Assembly (NCBI RefSeq): GCF_016862075.1
Contig: NZ_BOMG01000030.1
Coordinates: 1 to 51,591 of the forward strand
Direction: 5' to 3'
Source of the DNA: Actinoplanes couchii
Lineage (GTDB): Bacteria; Actinomycetota; Actinomycetes; Mycobacteriales; Micromonosporaceae
DNA length: 51,591 bases
A program made the position numbers and the translations under genes. Positions 23,131-35,638 of this stretch are shown here, piece by piece (positions within the stretch are counted from its first letter, which is position 1; every line of letters starts with the position of its first letter). The notes below the pieces were generated by a model. The model had not been told where the DNA came from. It saw only the letters and a program-made list of their open reading frames with translations, and ran no database searches.

Positions 23131-24006
23131 ATGGACCTTCAGGTGGTGGAGCAGGTGGCGCGGCTTGACGAGTGGGTCGCCGAGGGTGGCGTGGCCGTGC
23201 TCAGTGGCGCCGGGCTCTCGACCGATTCGGGGATTCCGGACTATCGGGGGCCTTCGGGGTCGGCTCGGCGGGGGTCGCCGATGACCTATCAGACGTTCAC
23301 CGGGGATGTGCTGGCCCGGCGGCGGTACTGGGCTCGCAGCCATCTCGGGTGGCGCACCATCGGGGACGCGCGGCCCAACGACGGGCACCGGGCGGTGGCC
23401 CGGCTACAGAAAAACGGGCTGCTGGCCGGGGTGATCACGCAGAACGTGGACGGGCTGCATCAGGAGGCGGGCGCCCGGGACGTGAACGAACTGCACGGCA
23501 ATCTGGGCCGGATCGTCTGCCTGGACTGCCGGGATCTCAGTGGGCGGACCGAGCTGGAGGAGCGGCTGACCGCTGCCAATCCGGGGTTCGCGGCGGTGGC
23601 GACGTCGGTCAACCCGGACGGGGACGTGGAGCTGGACGAGTCCGAGGAGGCCGGGTTCCGGGTGGTGGACTGCCGGGCTTGCGGCGGGATGCTGAAACCG
23701 GACGTGGTCTATTTCGGCGAGACGGTGCCGGCCGACCGGGTGTCCCGGGCGTTCGCGACGGTGGCGGCGGCGCGCACGCTGCTGGTTCTCGGGTCGTCAC
23801 TGACCGTGATGTCGGGGCGACGGTTCGTGTTGCGGGCGGTGCGGGACGGGATCCGGGTGGCGATCGTGAACCGGGGCGTGACCAGGGGTGAGCCCTATGC
23901 CGACCTGATGATCGACGCCCCACTCGGGGTGATCCTCCCGAATCTCGCGGTAACTGCCGATGCGTACGTATTCAACAACGCGGTTACCTCTTTGAAATCG
24001 AAATAG
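23131..24006 (+). CDS. Sir2-family NAD-dependent protein deacylase
   Basis: A 291-residue sirtuin. The NAD-binding motifs GAGLSTDSGIPDYRG (residues 26-40) and TQNVDGLH (103-110) are present. The catalytic histidine is H122 in ELHGNLG. A zinc site is formed by C130-x2-C133 and C181-x2-C184, and VYFGE plus GSSLTV complete the Rossmann core. A long insert between the cysteine pairs (about 47 residues) is typical of some bacterial class II/III-like sirtuins. It removes acyl groups from lysines, producing nicotinamide and O-acyl-ADP-ribose. The ATG at 23131 begins the homologous region. Confidence 0.92.
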   Translation: MDLQVVEQVARLDEWVAEGGVAVLSGAGLSTDSGIPDYRGPSGSARRGSPMTYQTFTGDVLARRRYWARSHLGWRTIGDARPNDGHRAVARLQKNGLLAGVITQNVDGLHQEAGARDVNELHGNLGRIVCLDCRDLSGRTELEERLTAANPGFAAVATSVNPDGDVELDESEEAGFRVVDCRACGGMLKPDVVYFGETVPADRVSRAFATVAAARTLLVLGSSLTVMSGRRFVLRAVRDGIRVAIVNRGVTRGEPYADLMIDAPLGVILPNLAVTADAYVFNNAVTSLKSK

Positions 24007-24050
24007 GTCGCTCGGCACGTTGACGTGACCGCCCTCACTGAGGTTGACTG

Positions 24051-24086
24051 CCGAAACCGGTACCGAAACCGGTTCCGAAACTCTCC
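24051..24086 (+). promoter_or_regulatory. Three 12-bp direct repeats, probable LacI autoregulatory operator
   Basis: CCGAAACCGGTA, CCGAAACCGGTT and CCGAAACTCTCC follow one another without gaps at 24051, 24063 and 24075. TTGACT at 24044 may be a -35. AACCGGTT-like cores with central CG suit LacI-family binding. Confidence 0.5.
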
Positions 24087-24126
24087 GGCAACACCATCGG
24101 AAACATGATCGGAAAGAGGAACGAGC

Positions 24127-25125
24127 GTGGCCATCACCATCGCCGACGTGGCGGCCCAGGCCAAGGTCAGCAAGACCACGGTGTCCCGGGTTCTCAACGG
24201 CAAGGGTGAGCTGGACGAATCGACTGCCGCCCGGGTGCGGGCGGTCATCGAGGAACTCGGCTACGTTCCCAGCGCCCGCGCGGTCAACCTGGCCCGGGGC
24301 CGCACCCGGGTGGTCGCCATGCTCGTGCCCTCGCTCACCTGGCCGTGGATGGGCGAGGTCGTGCAGGGTGCGGTCGACGTGCTGGAGGCCGAGGAGTACG
24401 GCCTGCTGCTCTTCACCGCCAACCGGGGCGCGGACTCGATGCGCCAGTTCAACGCCCAGGTCGCGGCGAAGTCGTTCGACGGGCTGCTGGCGATCGAGCC
24501 GGAGGGCACCCTCGACTACATCGCCACCCTGCACTCGCGGGGCCTGCCGATGGTCCTGATCGACGATCGGGACCAGATCGCCGGGCAGATCCCGACGATC
24601 GGCACCACCAACCACACCGGCGCCGGCGAGGCCGCCCGGCACCTGATCAGCATCGGGCGCACCCGGCCGCTGATGATCACCGGCCCGGCCCGGTTCGGCT
24701 GCACCCAGCAGCGCCGGGACGGGTTCGCCGCGGTGTACGCCGAGGCCGGCCACCCGATCAGCGACGACCGGGTGCTGCTCGGCGACTTCAAGCACGCCTG
24801 CGGTGTCGAGACGATCCAGCGGGCGATCGCGGCCGGCGTGGAGTTCGACGCGGTCTTCTGCCACAACGACATCTCCGCGGCCGGCGCGATGCAGGCGCTG
24901 TTGGAGGCCGGCCGGCGCATCCCGGAGGACGTCGCGGTCGTCGGTTTCGACGACATCCCGATGGCGGCCCAGACGCATCCGCCGCTGACCACGGTGCATC
25001 AGCCGATGCGCGAGATGGGTGAGGCGGCGGCCCGCACGCTGCTGGCCCACTTCGAGGGCAGCCCGCTGCCGAACCGCCCGACGATCATCCCGGCGACCTT
25101 CACCGTCCGAGACTCCACCCGCTAG
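24127..25125 (+). CDS. LacI-family transcriptional regulator
   Basis: A 332-residue repressor. The N-terminal helix-turn-helix and hinge ([22 protein letters not shown], then [15 protein letters not shown]) are textbook. Residues 62-332 are the periplasmic-binding-protein-like effector domain, ending in [23 protein letters not shown], a segment conserved in sugar-responsive members. The GTG at 24127 follows GAGGA at six bases. Repeats just upstream are likely its own operator. Its position before an ABC transporter and beta-glucosidase operon makes control of that operon by a beta-glucoside or cello-oligosaccharide the simplest model; the effector is inferred. Confidence 0.92.
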   Translation: MAITIADVAAQAKVSKTTVSRVLNGKGELDESTAARVRAVIEELGYVPSARAVNLARGRTRVVAMLVPSLTWPWMGEVVQGAVDVLEAEEYGLLLFTANRGADSMRQFNAQVAAKSFDGLLAIEPEGTLDYIATLHSRGLPMVLIDDRDQIAGQIPTIGTTNHTGAGEAARHLISIGRTRPLMITGPARFGCTQQRRDGFAAVYAEAGHPISDDRVLLGDFKHACGVETIQRAIAAGVEFDAVFCHNDISAAGAMQALLEAGRRIPEDVAVVGFDDIPMAAQTHPPLTTVHQPMREMGEAAARTLLAHFEGSPLPNRPTIIPATFTVRDSTR

Positions 25126-25444
25126 CCGAACGCCCCCGAAAAGCACCCCCCGCCAAAAAGACGCCCCACAAAAAGCCCCGCACAGAAGCCCCGCAGGAGC
25201 GACGCACAGAAGCCCCGCAGAAGCCCCGCCGGAAAGCACGCCGGCTGTGGAAGCACGCCCCGCCGAAGAAAGTACGAAGCCTCCACCCCCTACCAGAAGT
25301 CTCTTTCTCGACTCTAAAGTTTCCTAACCATCACCAGCGACACCCGCGACACCCTCACCAGCGACGTCCGTGACCGGCCCCGGCCCGTCACGCGATGCCG
25401 CACGCCTCTGAAACCCCGTCATGTGATCCCGAGGAGATTTTTCG
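25126..25444 (+). other. Intergenic region ahead of the transporter operon
   Basis: 319 bases without a gene. The first half is low-complexity with repeated AAGCCCCGCA-type words. The second half holds an AT-richer patch, CTCTAAAGTTTCCTAACC (about 25312-25329), that could contain the operon promoter and a LacI site, and a good ribosome site GAGGAG before 25445. Confidence 0.5.
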
Positions 25445-27130
<1,686 letters not shown>

Positions 27131-27135
27131 TCGCT

Positions 27136-27170
27136 CCGCGGGCGCCCTCCGGCACAGGGGGCGCCCGCGG
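27136..27170 (+). terminator. Intercistronic hairpin after the binding-protein gene
   Basis: Perfect 12-bp arms (27136-27147 and 27159-27170). Within an apparent operon it more likely limits readthrough or stabilises the upstream message than stops transcription fully. Confidence 0.6.
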
Positions 27171-27197
27171 ACCCCCCTCTGCACGAAGGAATCCGGC

Positions 27198-28240
<1,043 letters not shown>

Positions 28241-28244
<4 letters not shown>

Positions 28245-29221
28245 AGTACTTCCTGCAGCGCCTCGCCTTCTACGTCTTCACCGCCTGGGCCGCGATCACG
28301 CTGAACTTCTTCATCCCCCGGATGATCCCCGGCGACCCGGTCCAGGCGCTGATCACCAAGTACCAGGGACAGCTCAGCAGCCAGGCCATCGAGTCGTTGT
28401 ACGTCCTGTTCGGCATCGACAAGGACCGCGGCCTCTGGTCGGAGTACGTCGACTACTGGAAGCAGCTGCTCTCCGGCGATCTGGGGCTGTCGTTCACGTT
28501 CTTCCCGACGCCGGTCTCCGAGATCCTGTCCGACAGCCTGCCGTGGACACTGACCCTGATCGGTGTCACCACGGTGATCAGTTTTGTGCTCGGCACCGGG
28601 CTGGGCGTGCTGGCCGGCTGGCGGCGCGGCTCGTGGGTGGACGGCCTGCTGCCGGTGACCACGTTCCTGTCGTCGATCCCCTACTTCTGGCTCGGCATCA
28701 TCGCGATCTACCTGCTCACCGGCCCGGACAGCTTCTTCCCGTCGTCCGGCGGTTACGACATCGCGCTGGAGCCGGCCTGGGACCAGTGGTTCATCCCGAG
28801 CGCCATCCAGCACAGTCTGCTGCCCGCGCTGACCATCCTGATCTCGTCGGTCAGCGGCTGGATCCTCAGCATGCGCAACATGATGGTGACCGTCGCGTCG
28901 GAGGACTACATCACCGTCGCGCACGCCAAGGGCCTGCCGGAACGCCGGGTGGCCCTCGGGTACGCGGCCCGCAACGCGCTGCTGCCGAACGTCTCCGGCT
29001 TCGCGCTGTCGCTCGGTTTCATCGTCGGCGGCACGCTGCTCGTGGAGATCGTCTTCTCGTACCCGGGTGTCGGTTTCCAGCTCTTCCAGGCCCTGGGCGC
29101 CCAGGACTATCCGCTGATGCAGGGCGTGTTCCTGGTCATCACCATCTCGGTGCTGGTGGCGAACCTGCTGGCCGACGTGGCGTACCTGCTCCTCGACCCG
29201 CGCACCCGCAAGGAGGGCTGA
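28241..29221 (+). CDS. ABC transporter permease, OppB/DppB-like
   Basis: A 326-residue inner-membrane permease with about six helices. It starts with [19 protein letters not shown] and the family segment [11 protein letters not shown]. The cytoplasmic coupling motif is [28 protein letters not shown]. The GTG at 28241 overlaps the ATPase stop by four bases, which indicates translational coupling; the frame begins earlier but without homology. It pairs with the next permease to form the transmembrane channel. Confidence 0.92.
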
Positions 29222-29224
29222 CCG

Positions 29225-30218
29225 GTGTCCATCCCCACCTCCAGCATCGAGCAGGTCATCCCGGTCCAGGGCGCGATGGCCCAGCCGGCGAAGAAGGCCA
29301 GGCGCAACAACTTCCGGTTCGTCAGCAACAAGAAGGCCGCGGCCGGGCTGATCATTCTCGGTATCTACGTGCTGCTGGCGATCATCGGGCCGTGGATCGC
29401 GCCGTACGACCCGGGCGCCCGCGGTGACCAGCTGGTCGCCCCGCCGTCCGCCGACCACTGGATGGGCACCACCCACCTGGGCCAGGACGTGTGGAGCCAG
29501 CTCCTGGTCGGCACCCGCAGCGTGATGTTCGTCGGTTTCCTCGCCGGGATCGTCGCCACCGTGCTGTCGGTGCTGGTCGGGGTGTCGGCCGGGTACATCG
29601 GCGGCAAGACCGACGAGACCCTGTCGGTGTTCTCCAACGTCTTCCTGGTCATCCCGGCGCTGCCGCTGATCATCATCATCACGTCGGTCCTGGAGAACGC
29701 CGACGACTGGCTGATCGCCATGGTCATCGGCCTGACGTCGTGGTCGTGGAACGCCCGGGTGCTGCGCGCGCAGACCCTGTCGCTGCGCCGCCGGGACTTC
29801 GTCGAGGCGTCCCGCGCCACCGGTGAGAAGACCTGGCGGATCATCGGCTTCGAGCTGCTGCCGAACCTGACCGCGGTGATCGCGTCCGGGTTCGTCGGCA
29901 CGGTCATCTTCGCGGTGCTCTCCGAGATCACCCTGGCGTTCATCGGCGTCACCTCGAACACCACCTGGAACTGGGGCACCATCCTGTTCTGGGCGCAGGG
30001 TCAGCAGGCCCTCGCGCAGAACGCCTGGTGGTGGTTCGTGCCGGCCGGTCTGGCGATCGCCCTGCTCGGCACGGCGCTCTCCCTGATCAACTTCGGCATC
30101 GACGAATTCGTCAGCCCCCGCCTGCGCAGCGCCGGCAAAACCAAGATCAAGACAACGTCCGGCCGTACGGTCCGGATGCGCATCGGTTTCACCCCGGTGA
30201 TCCAGAAGGAGGCCAGCC

Positions 30219-30226
<8 letters not shown>
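29225..30226 (+). CDS. ABC transporter permease, OppC/DppC-like
   Basis: A 333-residue permease with an N-terminal cytoplasmic stretch of about 40 residues, then helix AAGLIILGIYVLLAIIGPWIA. The family motif HWMGTTHLGQDVWSQLLVGTR follows, with the coupling loop FVEASRATGEKTWRIIGFELLPN. A C-terminal basic tail of about 35 residues follows the last helix. GTG at 29225 begins three bases after the previous stop. Together with the preceding permease it forms the channel of the oligosaccharide importer. Confidence 0.92.
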
Positions 30227-31195
<969 letters not shown>

Positions 31196-31196
<1 letters not shown>

Positions 31197-32512
31197 TGGA
31201 CTTCACCTGGGGAGTCGCCACGTCGGCGTACCAGATCGAGGGGGCGGCGTCCGAGGACGGCCGGACCGCGTCGATCTGGGACACGTTCGCCCGGGACGTC
31301 GTCGGCGAGACCGGGGACGTGGCCTGCGACCACTACCACCGGATGCCGTCCGACGTGCAGATGATCAAGAGTCTCGGGGTGAACGCCTACCGGTTCTCGG
31401 TGTCGTGGACCCGGGTGCAGCCCGGTGGGCGGGGGCCGGCGAATGCGCGGGGTCTCGATTTCTACGACCGTCTCGTGGACGAATTGCTGGCGGCGGGAAT
31501 CGATCCGTGGGTGACGCTCTATCACTGGGATCTTCCGCAGGAACTGGAGGATGCCGGGGGCTGGCCGAATAGGGATACGGCGTACCGATTCGCGGATTTC
31601 TCGTCTCTTGTCGTCGACCGTCTCGCCGATCGGGTGCAGAACTTCTCGACGATCAACGAGCCGTGGTGTGTCGCCTACCTGGGCTATGAGCACGGGGTTT
31701 TCGCGCCCGGGCGCCGTGATTTCGGGGCTGCGCTGGCCTCTACCCACCACCTTCTGCTGGCGCATGGTCTTGCTGCTTCTCAGCTGCGCATTCTGGGCAA
31801 AACGGTCAGCATTCCGCTGAACATCGGAACCGCCACGCCCGCCTCGGATGATCCGCTCGACATCGCCGCCGCCTGGCGGGCCGACGGGAACGTGGCGCGG
31901 ATCTTCCTGGACCCGCTGCGGCACGGGCGCTACCCCTCGGATGTAGTGGCTGATCTTGCTGCACGTGGTCACTCGCTGCCGGTTCAGCCCGGCGACATGG
32001 AGATCATCTCGACGCCCATCGACCTGCTCGGGGTCAACTTCTACTTCGGGCAGGACTTCGCCGGGCGCGATCCCGACGGCAACACCGTGGACGCCGCCGG
32101 GCAGCCGGTGGTCCGGGAGATCAAGCCGGATGTGCCGCAGACCGATCTGGGCTGGCCGATCACCCCCGACCGGTTCACCACGCTGCTGCTGCGGCTGCAC
32201 CGGGACTACGGCTGGCCGCTCGTGGTCACCGAGAACGGGGCGGTCTTCCCCGATCACCCGGACGCCGACGATTTCGTCGAGGACACCGAACGGATCGCCT
32301 ACCTGTCGGCGCACATCGACGCGGTCGGTGCGGCGCGGGCGCAAGGTGCGGACGTACGCGGCTATTTCGCCTGGTCCCTGATGGACAATTTCGAATGGGC
32401 CGAGGGTTATGCCAAGCGGTTCGGCCTGGTCCGCGTCGATTATCAGACCCAGCGGCGTACGCCTAAACGAAGTGCGCTCTGGTTCCGGGATCGTTTAACG
32501 TCCGCTCCATGA
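31196..32512 (+). CDS. GH1 beta-glucosidase
   Basis: A 438-residue cytoplasmic family 1 glycosidase. The acid/base glutamate is E155 in STINEPW and the nucleophile E346 in VVTENGA. Other family landmarks are FTWGVATSAYQIEGA, YHWDLPQ, and YFAWSLMDNFEWAEGY near the C-terminus, where the glucose-binding tryptophans sit. It hydrolyses cellobiose or related beta-glucosides brought in by the ABC transporter. The ATG shares its A with the TGA of the ATPase gene. A long upstream extension of the frame is out of register with the family start. Confidence 0.95.
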
Positions 32513-33336
32513 CCGATTATCTCGACCTGAACCGGGCCAACTGGGACGACCGCGCGACGGCCCACGCCGCCTCCCCGGACTACCGGGTCTCCCGCTTCGC
32601 CGAGGATCCGCATTTCCTGAGTGACGTGGTCCGGTTCGATCAACCCCGGCTCGGCGACGTGGCCGGGCTGCGCGGGGTGCATCTGCAGTGTCACATCGGC
32701 ACCGACACCCTGTCGCTGGCCCGGCTCGGCGCCACCATGACCGGTCTGGACTTCTCCAGCGCCTCCCTGGCGTCCGCGCGTTCGTTGTGTGCGCGGGCCG
32801 GCGCCTCGGTGGACTTCGTGGAGAGCGACCTCTACTCGGCCCGTTCGGCTCTCACCGGCGAGTTCGACCTGGTCTACACCGGGATCGGGGCGCTCTGCTG
32901 GCTGCCCGACATCAGACGCTGGGCGCGCACCGTCGCGTCGCTGCTGGCGCCGGGCGGGCGGCTCTTCATCCGGGAGGGCCATCCGGTGCTCTGGTCGCTC
33001 GACTACGACCGCACCGACGGACTGCTTTCGATCACCGAGCCCTACTTCGAGCAGACCGAACCCCAGATCTACGACGAGGCGTTCACGTACGTGGCGACCG
33101 ATCACGTCTTCACCCACACCGTCACGCACGAGTGGAACCACGGGATCGGCGAGATCGTCACCGCCGTACTGGAGGCCGGTCTCGTCCTCACCGGCCTGGA
33201 GGAACACCGGAGCGTGCCGTGGAACGCCATCAACGGCCGGATGCACCACATCGGCGACGGCGAGTACCAGCTCAGCGACCGGCCGGCCCGTCTGCCGCAC
33301 ACCTACACCCTCCAGGCGGTCCGTCCCGCCGTTTAA
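32509..33336 (+). CDS. Class I SAM-dependent methyltransferase
   Basis: A 275-residue protein. The SAM-binding motif I region is GVHLQCHIGTDTLSLARLGA, followed by GLDFSSASLASAR and the acidic VDFVESDLY, then FDLVYTGIGALCWL. Motif I is the CHIGTDT variant seen in a widespread group of uncharacterised actinobacterial methyltransferases. The acceptor is unknown. The ATG overlaps the beta-glucosidase stop by four bases, so it is expressed with the sugar operon even though a methyltransferase has no obvious role in glucoside use. Confidence 0.85.
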   Translation: MTDYLDLNRANWDDRATAHAASPDYRVSRFAEDPHFLSDVVRFDQPRLGDVAGLRGVHLQCHIGTDTLSLARLGATMTGLDFSSASLASARSLCARAGASVDFVESDLYSARSALTGEFDLVYTGIGALCWLPDIRRWARTVASLLAPGGRLFIREGHPVLWSLDYDRTDGLLSITEPYFEQTEPQIYDEAFTYVATDHVFTHTVTHEWNHGIGEIVTAVLEAGLVLTGLEEHRSVPWNAINGRMHHIGDGEYQLSDRPARLPHTYTLQAVRPAV

Positions 33337-33390
33337 TGATCGCCGCAGCCGGGGTATGTGCCGCTCATTCCCCGGCTTTGGAGGCTCTCG

Positions 33391-33591
33391 ATGCGTATCG
33401 GTGCGGTAATCCTCGTCATCTGGCTCATCCTCGGCGGCATCGCCGCTTACGAACGCGGTTACTTCTCGGACACCGAGGACGCGAGCTGCGCCGAAGCCGG
33501 CACGGTCATCGTGACCACGGTCGCGGGCCCCCTGAACTGGATGGGCGTCAACCCGAAGATCAAGTGCGACGTGCCCGAGCCGAGCAAGTAA
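33391..33591 (+). CDS. Small conserved membrane protein, 66 residues
   Basis: MRIGAVILVIWLILGGIAAY forms one membrane helix. It is followed by an extracytoplasmic-looking segment with two cysteines (ASCAEAGT and IKCDVPEP) and a second hydrophobic stretch (VIVTTVAGPLNWMGVNPK). The pattern AGPLN..GVNPK recurs in small actinobacterial proteins of unknown function. TTTGGAGG six bases before ATG is an excellent ribosome site and fixes the start. It follows the methyltransferase by 54 bases and may belong to the same transcript. Confidence 0.82.
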   Translation: MRIGAVILVIWLILGGIAAYERGYFSDTEDASCAEAGTVIVTTVAGPLNWMGVNPKIKCDVPEPSK

Positions 33592-33595
33592 TCAC

Positions 33596-33742
33596 TCACC
33601 GCAGAAAGCCCCGCTCGTCGACATGTCGGGTGGGCCCGCCGAGAAACAGCTCCGGATCGGCCGGGCCCACCGCGATGTTCATCGTGTCCGAGCGGTAGAC
33701 CCAGTACCCACCCTCGTCTTGATCTGGTGCGCGCTCCAGGTT
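33596..33742 (-). pseudogene. Possible gene remnant, about 48 codons
   Basis: A minus-strand frame bounded by TAG upstream and TGA at 33596 reads DEGGYWVYRSDTMNIAVGP, then ADPELFLGGPTRHVDERGFLR. Its third positions are mostly G or C and the composition is protein-like, but there is no good start and no known family. It may be the 3' remnant of a lost gene or chance. Confidence 0.25.
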
Positions 33743-33784
33743 CTACCGTCGTCGACGTCAGACCTACGACGAGAGGGGAACGTC

Positions 33785-34735
33785 ATGGAGACACGGGATT
33801 TCGGGCGCCTGGGCCGGATCAGCGCGCTGACTCTCGGCGGCGGCGGTATCGGCGGTGTCTGGGGCGGCACCGACCGCGCGGAGGCGGTGGCGACCGTCCA
33901 CGCCGCAATCGATGCCGGCATCACCATGCTGGACCTCGCTCCCAGCTACGGCACCGATTTCGAGTCCGAGCACGTGGTCGCCGAAGCCCTTCGCGGCTCC
34001 GCCCACGAGGTTCACATCACGAGCAAAGTTCAACTGCCCGACGATGACGTACGTGATTTCGCCGCCCGCATCCGCCGCAGCCTGCACCACACCCTGCGCA
34101 GACTGAACCGCGACCACCTCGACGTGTTCCTGCTGCACACCCAGTTCCGGCCGGACGGCACCGCCCTCCCGGGCACCGTCACGCCCGCCGACTACCGGGC
34201 CGAGATCGCCCCCGAGTTCGCCCGGCTGCGCGACGAGGGCCTGATCCGGGCCTGGGGCATCAGCGCGGTGGGCGACCCCGCCTCGGTCCGGGAGGCGTTC
34301 CGCACGGCTCCCGCTCCGGACGCCGCCCAGATCGTGGTGAACGCGCTCGACCAGAACGGCGACATGTGGATCCACGGCGACACGGCGAGCCCTGACAACG
34401 AGGCCCTGCTGACCGCGGCGGCGGAAGCCTCGGTGGCCGTGATCGCCATCCGCGCGGTCGCGGCCGGCTCCCTGACCAGCGCCCTGGACCGTCCCGTGGC
34501 GCCGGACCATCCCGCGGCGATCGACTTCGCCCGGGCGGCCCCGTTCCGGGAACTGGCGGCGGCCCGCGGCGAATCCCCCGCCGCCCTGGCGCACCGCTAC
34601 GCCCTGTCGGTCCCCGGCGTGTCCACCGTGGTCCTGGGTGTGAAGAACCGCGACGAGCTGGCCGAATGCCTGAAGGCGGAGTCCCAGCCCCGCCTGGCCC
34701 CCGAGGAGTTGGCCACCATCCGGGCCCTGGCGTAG
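33785..34735 (+). CDS. Aldo/keto reductase
   Basis: A 316-residue TIM-barrel NADPH-dependent oxidoreductase. The opening METRDFGRLGRISALTLGGGG is typical. The catalytic tetrad region is readable as D52 and Y57 in LDLAPSYG, K80 in ITSKVQL and H117 in FLLHTQF, by comparison with family members. Late motifs are RAWGISAVGD and the cofactor-binding VSTVVLGVKNRDELAE. The substrate is unknown. GAGAGGGG eight bases before ATG supports the start; the frame extends upstream without homology. It is convergent with a MarR gene. Confidence 0.88.
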   Translation: METRDFGRLGRISALTLGGGGIGGVWGGTDRAEAVATVHAAIDAGITMLDLAPSYGTDFESEHVVAEALRGSAHEVHITSKVQLPDDDVRDFAARIRRSLHHTLRRLNRDHLDVFLLHTQFRPDGTALPGTVTPADYRAEIAPEFARLRDEGLIRAWGISAVGDPASVREAFRTAPAPDAAQIVVNALDQNGDMWIHGDTASPDNEALLTAAAEASVAVIAIRAVAAGSLTSALDRPVAPDHPAAIDFARAAPFRELAAARGESPAALAHRYALSVPGVSTVVLGVKNRDELAECLKAESQPRLAPEELATIRALA

Positions 34736-34744
34736 CGACAGCCC

Positions 34745-35188
34745 CTACCAGGTCGGGCGGATCCGCCCGGGGGTGGCCAGCTGTCGCAGAGCGGTTCGCA
34801 GAGCCTGTTTCTGCGAACCGGTCAGGGCCCGCCCCAGCGGTTCCAGGGTCGCCACCGCGGCGGCATCCGCGGCTCGCGTGCAGGCATGACCCTTCTCGGT
34901 CAGAGTCAGCAGCCGGGCCCGGGCATCCGTGGGGTGCGGAGACCGTTGCAGATAGCCCTTCCGGATCAGCTCCTCGGCCATCTGACTGGCCGCCTGCTTG
35001 GTGATCTCCAGATGCTCGGCGAGCTCGGTGACGGTGGCACCCGCCCCGGAGACCCGGGCGAACGCGAACCCGTGCGCGGGCCGGATGTCGTCGAACCCGG
35101 CCGCCCGGACCCGCCCGTCGATGCCGTCCACCAGCGCCCGGGCCGCACTGAGCAGGAGCACCGGGATGTCCTGAAGATCGTCTTGCAC
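34745..35188 (-). CDS. MarR-family regulator divergent from cupin
   Basis: A 147-residue winged-helix protein. The DNA-binding part is VTELAEHLEITKQAASQMAEELIRKGYLQR with the wing PHPTDARARLLTLTEKG. The start is the GTG at 35188; no well-spaced ribosome site precedes it, and a GTG nine codons in is an alternative. A perfect 38-bp palindrome lies 20-57 bases upstream, between it and the cupin gene, and is the obvious operator. The pair probably forms a simple autoregulated switch, with the ligand unknown. Confidence 0.85.
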   Translation of the reverse strand: MQDDLQDIPVLLLSAARALVDGIDGRVRAAGFDDIRPAHGFAFARVSGAGATVTELAEHLEITKQAASQMAEELIRKGYLQRSPHPTDARARLLTLTEKGHACTRAADAAAVATLEPLGRALTGSQKQALRTALRQLATPGRIRPTW

Positions 35189-35207
35189 CTCCCCAGTTTG
35201 ACATGAA

Positions 35208-35245
35208 GGTCAAGCTGCCTGACTATTTAGTCAGGCAGCTTGACC
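35208..35245. promoter_or_regulatory. 38-bp perfect palindrome, probable MarR operator
   Basis: 18-bp arms (35208-35225 and 35228-35245) separated by TT; the core half-site is GCTGCCTGACTA. TTGACA at 35198-35203 could be the -35 of the cupin promoter, so binding here would block it. Confidence 0.7.
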
Positions 35246-35260
35246 AAATTTGGAGGAGCG

Positions 35261-35635
35261 ATGTCCGTTTACCGAGGAACCGAGGCGGTGGCCCACCACA
35301 TGGACGGGGTGGTCTTCCACGCCTACGCGTCCCCGTCCACCGGCAGCCGGGAGCTCTGCACGTGGCGCCTGGAGGTGGCGCCCGGCACCACCGGCTCCGC
35401 ACACCGGGTGAGCCGGGACGAGGTGCTGATGATCCAGTCCGGCACCCTGACGTTCCGCCTGAACGAGACCGAGGGCCGGGCCGTCCCGGGCGACGTGCTG
35501 GTCGTCCCGTCCGGCGCCGAGTTCCGGGCGGGCAACAGCGGCGACACCCCGGTCGAGGCCTGGGTGACCACCAGCGCCGGTTTCACGGCGACCATGCCGA
35601 CCGGGGAGTCCATCACCCCGCCCTGGGCGTCCTGA
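35261..35635 (+). CDS. Single-domain cupin protein
   Basis: A 124-residue beta-barrel protein. The second cupin motif (PGDVLVVPSGAEFRAGN) is clear. The first is partial: HRVSRDEVLMIQSGTLTFRLN contains the histidine and glutamate, but the usual HxH is reduced to a single H. Metal binding is therefore uncertain. The function may be binding or isomerisation of a small ligand, possibly the effector of the divergent MarR regulator. TTGGAGGA four bases before the ATG is a strong start signal. It is convergent with the SDR gene with only three bases between the stops. Confidence 0.85.
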   Translation: MSVYRGTEAVAHHMDGVVFHAYASPSTGSRELCTWRLEVAPGTTGSAHRVSRDEVLMIQSGTLTFRLNETEGRAVPGDVLVVPSGAEFRAGNSGDTPVEAWVTTSAGFTATMPTGESITPPWAS

Positions 35636-35638
35636 CCC

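Noticed and set aside
33679..33927. Minus-strand 82-codon frame overlapping the aldo/keto reductase start
   Set aside because: Most of it is antisense to the reductase and it lacks protein-like features; only the separate short frame ending at 33596 was kept as a possible remnant.
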